Source: Candidatus Woesearchaeota archaeon (GTDB lineage: Archaea > Nanobdellota > Nanobdellia > Woesearchaeales > UBA11576). From it: DNA of 64,000 bases. Each line of letters opens with the position of its first letter. Within the stretch, counting starts at the first letter, position 1. The notes beneath the pieces were generated by a model. The model worked only from the letters and a program-made list of their open reading frames with translations, did not search any database and was not told the origin of the DNA. Position numbers and translations under genes: made by a program. Positions 41,361 through 50,893 of this stretch are shown here, piece after piece. The stretch lies in contig JABJCP010000013.1 of assembly GCA_018668595.1 (NCBI GenBank), forward strand, positions 147,869-211,868, read 5' to 3'.

Positions 41361-41939
41361 ATGTTGGGATTGAATGATTATTCAAATATAGATGCTGCAA
41401 TACAAGATGTTAAACAAAAATATGTTAATTGTTTAGATTGCAAATCTTCTAGAAATTGCTGCTCTAATTTTACTCCCGAATTTAGTTTGAAATTTGATCA
41501 AAAACAAGCAGAAACCTTATTCTCTCAAAGCATAATAGATAATCTTGCAGAAGAAGGTAACCTAATTTTTACAGGACAAGGATATGAACTTATTTCTGGA
41601 AAATGTCCTATGCTCGACGATAAACAGCTATGTGGCGCTCACCAAAGAAAAAAAGAATTAAATCTGAACATATGTGAAGGATTTCCAATTTATACAATAG
41701 TTAACATGCAAAGATTAAATAAACAACCAATAAAAGAAAAAATAATTGTTGCAGACTACAGATGTTTTGGAGTTGAACATGATTGGAAACAAATACAACC
41801 TAATTTAGCAAAAATATCTGCAGATACTAGCATTAATGCATATGTCAAATTTAAACACAAAAATAAAACAAGATTATTGCCCCTAACAGAATTTGAAATA
41901 TCCCTAAATAATGGAATTATAGAGTCTCAGACGTTATAA
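41361..41939 (+). CDS. YkgJ-type cysteine-cluster protein
   Basis: The 192 residues have an N-terminal C24xxC27...C33C34 cluster (NCLDCKSSRNCCS) and later GKCPMLDDKQLCGAHQRKKELNLNICEGFP-type sequence, as in the YkgJ family of putative zinc- or iron-chelating proteins. The family's biochemical role is not established. A TATA box (TTTATAAAAA, about 41330-41340) gives a leaderless start. It lies between the two tRNA genes and outside the island repeats. Confidence 0.75.
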   Translation: MLGLNDYSNIDAAIQDVKQKYVNCLDCKSSRNCCSNFTPEFSLKFDQKQAETLFSQSIIDNLAEEGNLIFTGQGYELISGKCPMLDDKQLCGAHQRKKELNLNICEGFPIYTIVNMQRLNKQPIKEKIIVADYRCFGVEHDWKQIQPNLAKISADTSINAYVKFKHKNKTRLLPLTEFEISLNNGIIESQTL

Positions 41940-41971
41940 TGAGATTATAAATATTCTTATTAAAATGCGTA

Positions 41972-41984
41972 AACTTTATAAAGC
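41972..41984 (+). promoter_or_regulatory. TATA box of the tRNA-Ile gene
   Basis: AACTTTATAAAGC is centred about 33 bases before the tRNA, giving a start a few bases ahead of the mature 5' end. Confidence 0.55.
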
Positions 41985-42010
41985 AGGTCTTAATTTTCAA
42001 AGAGGTAAAT

Positions 42011-42186
42011 GAGCCCGTGGCTCAGTCTGGAAGTTAATCTTTACAAACTGGACAATAGAGTGCTCGACTGATAATAAAACAGCTTTTTGGTGTTTTGAAA
42101 GAAATCGAGTGGTCCGGGGTTCAAAACAATATGCGAAACAAGTATTAAAATTTGTTTTACGTTTTGTGACATTCCCCGCGGGCTCA
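42011..42186 (+). tRNA. tRNA-Ile (GAU) interrupted by three introns
   Basis: The acceptor arms GAGCCCG (42011-42017) and CGGGCTC (42179-42185) pair fully; the discriminator is A42186. Removing three inserts gives a normal 74-base tRNA: about 42031-42055 (25 bases, D-loop), 42074-42103 (30 bases, after base 37) and about 42126-42172 (47 bases, T-loop). The mature parts are D-stem GCTC/GAGT, anticodon stem CTCGA/TCGAG with loop CTGATAA (anticodon GAT, 42070-42072), and T-stem CGGGG/CCCCG with loop TTCAAAT. The anticodon intron folds via AAAACA/TGTTTT and the T-loop intron via CAAAAC/GTTTTG and an inner hairpin. The exact D-loop and T-loop splice points may shift by a few bases. Confidence 0.85.
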
Positions 42187-42198
42187 TTTTATTTTTTA

Positions 42199-43038
42199 TT
42201 ATCTATCTTGTTTATTAAACTTGATTTGTCGTTTAGATTTTTTCAAATAATTGTTATTTGAAACTATTAAATTCCCTGTTTTTTTCTCTAGCTCGTTTCT
42301 AGTATTTTTAGCCACCTCACCTCCTTCTTGTGCAGAATCTTTGCATTCATTAAAACCTTGAGAATTTTTTGCCACAGAAATGTCTGTTGTTGCCTTTTCG
42401 CTTAACATATTTAATATTAATTCCCAATCAGTCATGTGATCTCTAAGATTTTGTTTTTTTAATCCTTTAAATTGTTTATATTCATTAACTGTTTTTCCAA
42501 ATGCCGCCTTACTAATTTCATTTGTAAGTATTGCAAATTCAGTTCCTTCGTTTACACCTCTAATTTTCCATTCACTGGTTAATTCATCTCTTATTGCAAT
42601 ACCCCTGACTCTTTTTTCAATCCAGTTATTAGGATACCCTTTTGCCAAATATAGATCCCTCATTCTTTTTTGAGCTAACGCAGGATTTTTAATTTCTTCA
42701 ACTCGTTCATAACCAACTCTTGCAAGCCACAACTTTAATGGTTCTGCTTTGGCCGAGGGAATAGATTGGATAATTCTGAATGCTCCTTCTGTATTAACAC
42801 AATTAGACTTCCTTTTTTTACCATCTGGCGCAATTAATTCAAGGAGGGTACAAATTGTACCCCAGTTCGTACTAAGAATTGAATCTCTACTTCGCATTTT
42901 CTTTATGTACTGTTTGGGATCTGCACTATCTGTAAGAACTTTAACTACATCCACTATAGAAAACCACCACTCATTACTATGCCAAGTTCTTCTAATATTA
43001 TTTCCTTTAAAAACCATTAAACCATTGATTTTAGTCAT
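42199..43038 (-). CDS. BRO-N-domain (phage antirepressor-like) protein
   Basis: The 279 residues begin with a BRO-N domain (about 1-110: LMVFKGNNIRRTWHSNEWWFSIVDVVKVLTDS-type start, then YIKKMRSRD, LIAPDGKKRKSNCVNTEGAFRIIQSI). A second conserved part follows (WLARVGYERVEEIKNPALAQKRMRDLYLAKGY) and a low-complexity tail. BRO-N proteins are DNA-binding and common in viruses and mobile elements. GAGGTGATAAA precedes the ATG. It lies just past the tRNA-Ile gene on the opposite strand, which supports a history of integration here. Confidence 0.8.
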   Translation of the reverse strand: MTKINGLMVFKGNNIRRTWHSNEWWFSIVDVVKVLTDSADPKQYIKKMRSRDSILSTNWGTICTLLELIAPDGKKRKSNCVNTEGAFRIIQSIPSAKAEPLKLWLARVGYERVEEIKNPALAQKRMRDLYLAKGYPNNWIEKRVRGIAIRDELTSEWKIRGVNEGTEFAILTNEISKAAFGKTVNEYKQFKGLKKQNLRDHMTDWELILNMLSEKATTDISVAKNSQGFNECKDSAQEGGEVAKNTRNELEKKTGNLIVSNNNYLKKSKRQIKFNKQDR

Positions 43039-43271
43039 TTTATCACCTCATAATTGAATTAGAATAAGATTTATTTACTTTATAAGTTTCACGCGTGAAT
43101 GTCCAGTGTCCAGTGGGTTTCGACGAGAAATCTTTCAAAATTGTTGAAATATTTTTAAAAAAGAGGTATGGATTTACGGAAAAGTTGAAAAATTTTTAGA
43201 ATGTATAATTTTAAATTAATAAAAATAATAATTTGAAAGAATAAGTAAAAAAAAAATATTAAAATAAAAAA
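43039..43271. other. Intergenic gap with another TCGACGAGAAAT repeat relative
   Basis: TTTCGACGAGAAATC (43118-43132), followed by AAAATTGTTGAAATATTTTTA, resembles the core of the 79-bp repeats. TGTCCAGTGTCCAGTGGG (43100-43117) holds a small tandem repeat. No gene seen. Confidence 0.4.
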
Positions 43272-44237
43272 TTAAGCGGCTTTTCTAACTGCTGCCTGTG
43301 CTTGCTTGAAGTAACCTTCTTCCTGAGCAATAATAATTCTTATATTATGCAAATAAGTTTCTTCAATACGATCAATTATTAATGCCTTAAGTTCTTTAGA
43401 CTGTTTTTCAGTCAGAGCAGGAAGTTCATGTGCTCCAGCAGCTTTACTTACTTCAATTATTAACTTGCTAAGCTCCTCATTCAAGTGATCCCATGTTGCA
43501 AAAACCATACGATCAAACTGAGTAAACTCATTAGTAATTTGTCCCTCTAAATCAACCAAAGATTTAATAAAATCATCCAATCCTTTTTTATTTTTGAAAC
43601 TCTTACCTTTTCCAACATACTGTTCTAGTCTTTCAACACCTTTCTCATCTTTAACAGCATGCCGAATAAGACCTCTTTCTTTTCGATATTTAAAGTATCC
43701 TTCTTTAACAAAAGCATCTCCTAAAACATTTGAAAAACCAGCTCTTCCAACTCGACGAGCATAAGTTGCATTAAGATTTTCTCTATGTTTTTCTAGTGTA
43801 TTTTTCCATTTATCCAAAACATTTTTGAATGCTGCTTTAATTTTCTTAGCATTATCATCAGAAATTCTACCTTTTTTCTTCATCTGTTCAATGTCTTCTG
43901 CTAAAGTCTCCACTTCTAACAAATCATGTTTCTCAAACAAAGCAGAAGAGTGCAACAAATGATAAAGTCGTGTACAGTCAGCAATAATAATTGCAAAAGA
44001 ATGTTCAATATGATTTTCTGCTTTTCTTATCAAATGTTTTTCTATATCTTCATGCAAATGAGCAAGATACCCTTCTAATTGCTTAGGTGACTTGTAAGAT
44101 GCTCCTTTGGATTGCAATCTCATAGCCATAGATCTTAAAAACTTATTAGCGTCCTCTCCTTTAATTCCTGCAATATGTACTTTACTTAAAGCAGCCTGTA
44201 CTTTTTCTTTAAGTTCATCAAACTTTTTTTGATTCAT
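43272..44237 (-). CDS. Helical protein, last gene of the envelope cluster
   Basis: The ATG at 44237 has an ideal GAGGTG; the longer frame starts inside that ribosome-binding site, so 321 residues is right. It is soluble and almost all helix (FDELKEKVQAALSKVHIAG, AENHIEHSFAIIIADCTRLYHLL, KWKNTLEKHRENLNATYARRVG). The repeated His-containing helices and ARRVGRAGFSNVLGDAFVKEGY turn are distinctive, but I know no family. It is probably cytosolic. It is 43 bases downstream of the 823-residue gene on the same strand. Confidence 0.7.
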   Translation of the reverse strand: MNQKKFDELKEKVQAALSKVHIAGIKGEDANKFLRSMAMRLQSKGASYKSPKQLEGYLAHLHEDIEKHLIRKAENHIEHSFAIIIADCTRLYHLLHSSALFEKHDLLEVETLAEDIEQMKKKGRISDDNAKKIKAAFKNVLDKWKNTLEKHRENLNATYARRVGRAGFSNVLGDAFVKEGYFKYRKERGLIRHAVKDEKGVERLEQYVGKGKSFKNKKGLDDFIKSLVDLEGQITNEFTQFDRMVFATWDHLNEELSKLIIEVSKAAGAHELPALTEKQSKELKALIIDRIEETYLHNIRIIIAQEEGYFKQAQAAVRKAA

Positions 44238-44280
44238 AATAAACACCTCGTTTGTTTTTTAAATTAAAAAAATTATCAAG

Positions 44281-46752
44281 TTAACTTGCTTTGTCACGAT
44301 ACGCCATACCTGCTTGTGTATCTCTATGAAGCTTGAATAAAGCATCTTTACCAATTCCAAAATACTCAGCGACAGCTTGAGCATCTTTTTTCTTTGTTTT
44401 TTCTTTCAAAAAATCAACCATATTCAATGCAGATCCAGTCTCGAGAATCGGCCCTGAAACAATTGCTTTTGAATCCCATTCACTAATTAAATTAGTTAGT
44501 TCAGCTAATTTGTTAAGATCTTTTTCTTCTGCTTTTTTGTGTTTTCCCGCTAATAGTTCAGACCAAAGATTCCAAAGGTAGACTGAATCAATACCATAAT
44601 ACTTGTAAAGCTCAACACTATTCTTTAAATTTTTTTTCTGACACAAATGAATAATTAATTTTAATAAATTTCCCCTAGTGGGATTTTTGAATTTATCATC
44701 TTGTTCTTTTTTATACGCTTCTAATAAAGCTTTTAATTCTTCTAATCTTTTTTCTCTTTGTTCCACTTCTGTTTTTTTTGGTTTGTCTTCTGAATTTTCT
44801 ACTGAATCTGCAGCTTTTTCAGCAACAGAACGTTTATCTTTTTTAATTTCAGTTGCTTTTTTCTCTGCTTCTTTTCCTTCTTTTTCTCCTTTGCTTTTAC
44901 TCAACGCAACAAGTTCAAACTGAGCAGAATTAGTACCTAGCCAAAACTCATATAATGTTTTAGCATCAATACCTGCGTTCTTGCAAATTTCATTTTCAGT
45001 AGTTCCTAACCCTTTTCCAACAAGGAATGAAACTAAATTATTATAACCACACATTTGAAGAGGAGTTTTTGATTTTTGAACCATCTCATCCCATTCAATA
45101 ATTGAATCTAATAAATGATCTGCAAAGTCCTGCTCTTTTTTAGCAGATTTAACTTTCACAGATTCTATTTTCTCAGGATCGTCTTTAACTTCATCTCCTT
45201 TATCATCTCTATTTTCAAATTTGAATAAAGCTTTATCTTTTGAATAAATTATATCGCCTGAAATTAAAATAAACCCTGCATCAGGAGAAAGTGCAGTTAA
45301 AGAAACATTATCTTTGAGCTTAAGTTCTTTTTTAAGTTCTTCACGTCGAGCATTTTTTAACAACGGAAGAGTTTCTAAAGATAAATAGAACCAATCATTT
45401 TCTCTTTTAATTAAAATAGGAAATTTACTAACTACATCAATTGGTGACTTATCACCTGTTTTAGGTAATTTAGGTATTGCATTATACTGTCGAGGAATGT
45501 TTTTAGATAAACTCATAACTGCACCTAATGATTTATCAATCACAAATGGAACAACTTTTTCATTCTCAATAAGAATCGCATTACCATGAGTTCTACCAAT
45601 ACTAATTTCGTCATAACTAAAATCGTCCAAACGGAATTCTTCAGATTCTATATACTCTGAATCTCCATCAACAATACTAATTCGCTTGGCTTTAACATCT
45701 TTGAATGCAAGTAAGAAACGTCCTTTTTTTCTTGCATCTCTAATGCGCTTGAGCTCTGCAAGTTTTAATTTTAATTTTTTAGTATAACCCCACATTTGAT
45801 CAATCAAATATTTTTCGTGATAAATGTCAATACGGTTATTAGGATCTGAACTAGTATCGGAATGAAGTTTCTCTGCATGCTGCAAAATCTTTTCAAAATA
45901 AATACCCAAGGGTACAACATCTGATTCTTTGTTTATTGCTTCATTAATAGTTTTGATTTCTCTGTTTAGCTCAGCCTCTTGATGCTCAAGAACACTAAAA
46001 AATTTATTCGATTTAAGATGTAACATATGAAGAGTTATTGCTAAGAACTTAAGGATAAGAATTTCTTCCTCTTCTAAATTTTTTGGACGCTCATAAATAA
46101 GTTCGCCTTTAGAATTTAATTTAAGACGCTTATCAATAATAAGTTTTGCTACTTCTTCTGAAAGTTTAGTAAGATTATCTTTTTCGAGTGCAACTTCAGC
46201 AGCCTCTTGTTTTTTAGATTCTGAGTTAACCGCTGATTTAGCACCTTTACCAAGAACTGTAACTTCTATTTTTTCTAAATCATTCAAAATATGATCTTCT
46301 ACTTTACGCATGTGCTTTACAATTCCAATTTCTTTATTAGAAACTTCAATTATGTGTTCTGCAATTAATTTAATTTTATTCAAAACATTAGCACGATCTC
46401 CTTGACCATACAACTCAAAAAATATTTGTTCTATTGCAGCATTATCAATTGTTTTAAGACCAAATCTCTTTTTGATTTTTTTAACGCCTTTAGCTCCATC
46501 TTTGACCACACCTAAATGAGACTTCAAAAATGCTATTTCTACCTGCGCATGTTTAGGATTGATTCCGCCCTTATCGACAGAACGTTCTAATGCAACTTTA
46601 AGATTATCAGCAAATGCTTTTTTAGATAACTCTAAGAATCGCTTTAATTTTTCTTCATTAAAAGCCTCATTTCTATCATCATAATTAAGTAAACTATTTA
46701 GATTCTGAATAACTTGATCATGTTCTAAAATTTGTTTTATGTGTTGTTTCAT
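44281..46752 (-). CDS. Large helical protein with a possible FHA-like middle domain
   Basis: 823 residues. The N-terminal 340 are helical. At about 385-520 there is a strand-rich segment whose start, DDFSYDEISIGRTHGNAILI, resembles the opening strands of FHA domains (IGR...N), and whose end, LISGDIIYSKDKALFKFE, resembles their closing strands (GD-I...F-F). The central Ser/His/Asn signature is weak, so this is tentative. Three helical segments with a recurring CxxNxLxxFLxxKG or IHLCQKKNLKNSVELYKYYGIDSVYLWNLW pattern follow, repeated in ...AEYFGIGKDALFKLHRD, suggesting repeated three-helix units. No membrane helix. Three bases after the upstream gene. Confidence 0.65.
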   Translation of the reverse strand: MKQHIKQILEHDQVIQNLNSLLNYDDRNEAFNEEKLKRFLELSKKAFADNLKVALERSVDKGGINPKHAQVEIAFLKSHLGVVKDGAKGVKKIKKRFGLKTIDNAAIEQIFFELYGQGDRANVLNKIKLIAEHIIEVSNKEIGIVKHMRKVEDHILNDLEKIEVTVLGKGAKSAVNSESKKQEAAEVALEKDNLTKLSEEVAKLIIDKRLKLNSKGELIYERPKNLEEEEILILKFLAITLHMLHLKSNKFFSVLEHQEAELNREIKTINEAINKESDVVPLGIYFEKILQHAEKLHSDTSSDPNNRIDIYHEKYLIDQMWGYTKKLKLKLAELKRIRDARKKGRFLLAFKDVKAKRISIVDGDSEYIESEEFRLDDFSYDEISIGRTHGNAILIENEKVVPFVIDKSLGAVMSLSKNIPRQYNAIPKLPKTGDKSPIDVVSKFPILIKRENDWFYLSLETLPLLKNARREELKKELKLKDNVSLTALSPDAGFILISGDIIYSKDKALFKFENRDDKGDEVKDDPEKIESVKVKSAKKEQDFADHLLDSIIEWDEMVQKSKTPLQMCGYNNLVSFLVGKGLGTTENEICKNAGIDAKTLYEFWLGTNSAQFELVALSKSKGEKEGKEAEKKATEIKKDKRSVAEKAADSVENSEDKPKKTEVEQREKRLEELKALLEAYKKEQDDKFKNPTRGNLLKLIIHLCQKKNLKNSVELYKYYGIDSVYLWNLWSELLAGKHKKAEEKDLNKLAELTNLISEWDSKAIVSGPILETGSALNMVDFLKEKTKKKDAQAVAEYFGIGKDALFKLHRDTQAGMAYRDKAS

Positions 46753-46755
46753 TTT

Positions 46756-47637
46756 TTATTTTCCATGAGCTTTTCTTAAAAGTTCTAAAAATTTATCGCG
46801 AATACCATCTGCACGAGTAAGAAGGATAGCTCTATGAACTGTAAATATATTAAAAACAGATTCAAAATCATAAGTAGGATTAGTATCTAAAACATCACTG
46901 AATTCTTGTCTTAATTTTTTAAATGTTTTAATAATATCATTCGCTGAATAAGTAATATGTTTATTATGTATTTGCTTTTGCTCTCTAATTGCACTTTCAA
47001 ATTCACCAAAATCTTTAGCACTAGTTATACTATAACTATCCTCTTTTTGAATTCCCTTTTCTGCTTGCTCTGCAAATAATCTTGCTTCAGCAATATTTTT
47101 CTTAACAAGTTGTTCTTTAATTTTCCAAAGTTTAGGAAGATTAGCTTCATAACCTTCAAGTTTTAATTCTTCTCCCTTTGCATCTTGTTCAGATTGATCG
47201 CCATCTTCTGAAGGCGGATGTGCAGGTGCTTGCTTTCCCTTTCGCATAAAATATATTAATAAAAATATCAAAGCTAATATTATAAGAGTTACAACAGTAA
47301 TTGATAACCAAACAGGCGCTTTAGCAGAATTTTTTTCTTTGTCATCAGAATCAGAATCTTTACCTTCTAACTCGGCTTTTTTCTCCTCGAGCGTTTTCAT
47401 AAGATTTGTAGGTATTCCAACTGCAGAATTTGCTTCATCAACATCTTTGACAAAACCTTCCATATCTTCTAATTCTTCAACTGTTAAAGCAGAATTAATT
47501 AATTCTTGAATAAGAAGATTTGATTCATCGATTGCATGATCAACTTCATCCTCTGTAACTGCAAGAACTACAGGAATTAACATAATAATTACTAAGAAAA
47601 CAAATGCAATTTTTGAAAAACTATTGCTACACCTCAT
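46756..47637 (-). CDS. Signal-peptide protein with one membrane helix and cytoplasmic helical domain
   Basis: The 293 residues have a signal peptide (IAFVFLVIIMLIPVVLA), a short outside helical part (about 27-105), a membrane helix (WLSITVVTLIILALIFLLIYFM) with a basic stop (RKGK), and a cytoplasmic domain (about 140-293) rich in long helices (LPKLWKIKEQLVKKNIAEARLFAEQAEKG). The first codon overlaps the upstream stop by four bases, so it is translationally coupled to the OmpA-like gene. I infer a linker between the outside OmpA-like part and cytoplasmic scaffold proteins. Confidence 0.75.
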   Translation of the reverse strand: MRCSNSFSKIAFVFLVIIMLIPVVLAVTEDEVDHAIDESNLLIQELINSALTVEELEDMEGFVKDVDEANSAVGIPTNLMKTLEEKKAELEGKDSDSDDKEKNSAKAPVWLSITVVTLIILALIFLLIYFMRKGKQAPAHPPSEDGDQSEQDAKGEELKLEGYEANLPKLWKIKEQLVKKNIAEARLFAEQAEKGIQKEDSYSITSAKDFGEFESAIREQKQIHNKHITYSANDIIKTFKKLRQEFSDVLDTNPTYDFESVFNIFTVHRAILLTRADGIRDKFLELLRKAHGK

Positions 47638-49634
47638 TTTTTCTTAAACTTCGCCTTTAACTCAAATAAAATCGTTCTTGCTTTATAAATCTTTTCTAAT
47701 GCAGACTGTCTTAATCCAATCCTATCTCCATAATTAGGATCGTCTACAGAAGTGATTTGTTTTGAAGCAAGAACATTATCTCTTCCACTTTCTAATAAAT
47801 CTAATGCACGCATATATTTTTCGTCATCAGATTCTGTTAATTTTGAAACTTCTTCAAGTTCGTCAATTATTGCTTTGTCAGCAGGATTTTTTGGATCTAA
47901 AGGTTCTCCTGTTTCAGTACACACAACATTCAAACAAGGACGCCAAGAACTACCTTCTTTTTTGTAACAACCAGCATTATTTCCTCCAAGACAAGTCACA
48001 CCTTCTGGAATTTCAGTTTCATTTATAGACGGTTCTGGTTCGAGTTCTAATTCGGGTTCAGGTAAAGGTTGACAAGCATCAACTGTATACGAACCAAGAC
48101 TAGGAGCAGGAAGGAAAGCAGAATGATCCTTAGCTGAATATGAAATGGGTTCTGTTGTTAAAACTGCACGACGATCAGAACCAAAACCATTATTTGAAAA
48201 AGTAAGTTGTGTTTCGCCAACATTAGTTATACTAATTAATGGATTTGAAATAATTCCTGCACCTGTTGCAACTTCTGCAATTAAATCTTCTGCTGCATCA
48301 GCACGCTTTTGAGTTAACTCTAAATTAGATTTTGAAGAACCTTCAGGAGATGCGAAAGTATACATGTAAATTCCTGATGCTCCTGTTGCAAGAGCTTTTT
48401 GTAAATAATCTTGTAAACCTGACTCTGAAATTTGAGGATCTGCCTTAGCATACTCAAAACCAAAATCAAGACGACAACCACCTGCAATGTCAGACGCTAC
48501 TTCAACTTTCTTTGGTTTAGGAATGGGTTTTTTATCCTCTCCTTTTTTTGTTAAACAAATATTTTTTGAACCAGAAGTATAATAATCATACTCAGTACCT
48601 TCATGATTAATTTCACCTTCAGATATAATTACATATCCTCCGCTATTATAATATGTTCCTGACTTGTATTCTAACTCTTTAAACTCATCACAAATCACAC
48701 TAGCCTCATCAAGCGCAGGAATACAATGACAAATATCACCACTAGCTATAAAGTATTTATTATATTTTTTTCCATCGCACTCAACAGAACCATAAAAAAT
48801 ATCATACTGCTCCTCGACCCAGGTTATTTTATTATCATCTGCTAGCGAAAGATGTTCTTTAGGTGGAGCAGATGCACACTTTCTTGAACCTAAAACTTCT
48901 CCAACACAAAAACATCCTTCTGCTGGATCAACAACAAATTTATTGTAAGATTCTCCATTACAAATAACACTCCCTTTATGTAAAGTGTAAGTAGTATAGC
49001 CTATATCATCATAACCCAAAACAATTTTTGATTTTGTTGTATCAAAATAATAAATAGAATAATCATCAAGTCTTCCAACACATTCTTTTGTTGTGCTATC
49101 CTTTAGTTTAATCTTTTTTTTCTTAACTGCATTAAAATAATGAAGTTCAATTAAAATTTCTCCGTCGTATGGAGCCTTACCACCAATTGATTTAAGTTTA
49201 TCAGGAGTAATTGTGATTGTTGGAAAACCATTCTCTCCACTATACCAATAATGAGCATTCTTTTGGTCTATTTGAAAACGATTAGTAATCTTTTCATAAA
49301 GCATATTAAAATTATCATGTTGAGGTTGATTATATTTAATATAAACTTCAAAAGGAGCACTCGGCTCAGGACAATAATATTCATTATCATCATCTTTGAA
49401 AATATTATGTCTATCCTTTACTTTTCCCTCTAACAAAACTTTGAAAGGAATTGTAACTGAAGTTCCTGCAAGAGTATAAGAAGACGAACTTGGCGAATCC
49501 CAATCTAAAGCTAAATTATCTGCTTCTTTAGTTATAGAACAATCAAAAGCAAATGATGCTGAAGAGAATAAAAATAGAACTACAAATAATACTAATGTAA
49601 ACCTAATTTTTTTACTACTCATCCTCTTTTTCAC
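47634..49634 (-). CDS. Exported protein with OmpA-like domain
   Basis: The 666 residues have a signal peptide (FTLVLFVVLFLFSSASFA) and no other membrane helix, so the protein is outside the membrane. Cys-rich and strand-rich segments follow to about residue 370. An OmpA-like domain (about 385-510) opens with GGCRLDFGF and has the typical MYTFASPEGSSKSNLELTQKRADAAEDLI and a late DRRAVL in place of NRR. FLPAPSLGSY follows, shared with the protein at 50894. The tail is helical and charged. In bacteria such domains grip peptidoglycan. No membrane anchor of its own is seen, so it should be held by partners or by a surface polymer. Confidence 0.8.
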   Translation of the reverse strand: MKKRMSSKKIRFTLVLFVVLFLFSSASFAFDCSITKEADNLALDWDSPSSSSYTLAGTSVTIPFKVLLEGKVKDRHNIFKDDDNEYYCPEPSAPFEVYIKYNQPQHDNFNMLYEKITNRFQIDQKNAHYWYSGENGFPTITITPDKLKSIGGKAPYDGEILIELHYFNAVKKKKIKLKDSTTKECVGRLDDYSIYYFDTTKSKIVLGYDDIGYTTYTLHKGSVICNGESYNKFVVDPAEGCFCVGEVLGSRKCASAPPKEHLSLADDNKITWVEEQYDIFYGSVECDGKKYNKYFIASGDICHCIPALDEASVICDEFKELEYKSGTYYNSGGYVIISEGEINHEGTEYDYYTSGSKNICLTKKGEDKKPIPKPKKVEVASDIAGGCRLDFGFEYAKADPQISESGLQDYLQKALATGASGIYMYTFASPEGSSKSNLELTQKRADAAEDLIAEVATGAGIISNPLISITNVGETQLTFSNNGFGSDRRAVLTTEPISYSAKDHSAFLPAPSLGSYTVDACQPLPEPELELEPEPSINETEIPEGVTCLGGNNAGCYKKEGSSWRPCLNVVCTETGEPLDPKNPADKAIIDELEEVSKLTESDDEKYMRALDLLESGRDNVLASKQITSVDDPNYGDRIGLRQSALEKIYKARTILFELKAKFKKK

Positions 49635-49849
49635 CGCTTTTGTAATACTGGAAAACTGTTAATGCGCCTCAAAAACAACCAGCATACATATTTGATCAAT
49701 ATTTTATTATATAAATGTTTTGTTTTTTTTATGTATTTATTTAAAAATTTTAATATATTATTTTTAATTTTACTTTAAAATTATTTTAAAAAATTTAGAT
49801 TATTTTTTAAATTATATTTTTTAAGTAAATTATTTTATTTATGAAAATT
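49635..49849. other. AT-only gap inside the envelope cluster
   Basis: Bases 49690-49849 are almost entirely A and T. A promoter for the 47634 gene is likely, but no single TATA box can be chosen. Confidence 0.4.
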
Positions 49850-50833
49850 TCATTTTGAAAGTATGTTAAATAAATTATGAATATTAATTAAGTAATGAAC
49901 CATATCTGTTGTAATTTTATTATCAGTCATAGCAGGCAAACTTTTAATTAAATTTTCATCCATATGATTTCCATTAGGAGCGTGACCCTCTAACACATTC
50001 TGAATAGAGGTCATTTTGTAAGGTTGATAATGCTCCAGAATTTCATTCATTCTTTTTAAGCTAGGAAGAACTACAACTGCCTGATTAATTGCCGCAGGAA
50101 TTAAAGGAACCCACGTTTTCGGGGGAAAACCGTCAAAGTGAACATGATTAGATAAATAACCATCAACAACTGCTTTATGCCCCTCGTAAAAAACAACATG
50201 ATCTTTAATATTACATTCTATATCTTTGTCTTTAACTTTTTTAGCTAAAAGCTCATGTACATAACGCACTAATTCTCGAGTACTAACTTTATGTTGCATT
50301 TTTTCAATAACAGTTTCTGTTGCAAAATCAAGAACTCGCTTTAGCATATTTTTTTCACAAGGAATCCAACCAGCACGCAAATGAGGAACATGTTGAATTG
50401 CTTCAAGACCCTTAAGAACTACATGTTTATTGTGAAATTCTTGAATCTCAAATGATTTATTTTTGTGTTTAATGCTTTTTTTAATTAATAATCTCTTCAA
50501 ATAAGTATCATCATAACCTTCATAATTAACAAGCTCTAAAAACTCGTCGATATCCCACTCAGTTTTGCTTGCAATTTTATTAATATCCTTTTTTTCTTCA
50601 TGATCTTTTTTAACTTCTTTAGTTTCAGTTTTCTTTTCTTTTATTTCTTTTTCTTCTTTTTTCAATTCTTTTTCTTCTTTTTCAACCATTGCTTCAACAT
50701 CTAATGCTAAGTCAATGTTTTTGACAGCAGTACCAAAGTCTAGAGTTTCAAAATTATCTAAAATCTTTCTTGTCAGTTCAGCTAAACGCTTCGCATCACG
50801 TTTTGCATCAATTGGTTTTAGTTCATCTGTCAT
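49850..50833 (-). CDS. Soluble cluster protein, 327 residues
   Basis: The N-terminal 100 residues are charged helix (VEKEEKELKKEEKEIKEKK). Residues 110-327 look like a compact domain with several His-rich turns (FHNKHVVLKGLEAIQHVPHLRAGWIPCEK, GYLSNHVHFDGFPPKTWVPLIPAAINQAVV). The middle YVHELLAKKVKDKD helix and the histidines are the only distinctive signs. There is no signal peptide, so it is cytosolic. It lies 60 bases after the next gene upstream on the same strand. Confidence 0.65.
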   Translation of the reverse strand: MTDELKPIDAKRDAKRLAELTRKILDNFETLDFGTAVKNIDLALDVEAMVEKEEKELKKEEKEIKEKKTETKEVKKDHEEKKDINKIASKTEWDIDEFLELVNYEGYDDTYLKRLLIKKSIKHKNKSFEIQEFHNKHVVLKGLEAIQHVPHLRAGWIPCEKNMLKRVLDFATETVIEKMQHKVSTRELVRYVHELLAKKVKDKDIECNIKDHVVFYEGHKAVVDGYLSNHVHFDGFPPKTWVPLIPAAINQAVVVLPSLKRMNEILEHYQPYKMTSIQNVLEGHAPNGNHMDENLIKSLPAMTDNKITTDMVHYLINIHNLFNILSK

Positions 50834-50893
50834 TTTTTTGTAGATTGTTTAATTTATTATTTTTTAAATTCATTGTTTATTTGATTTATTTTT

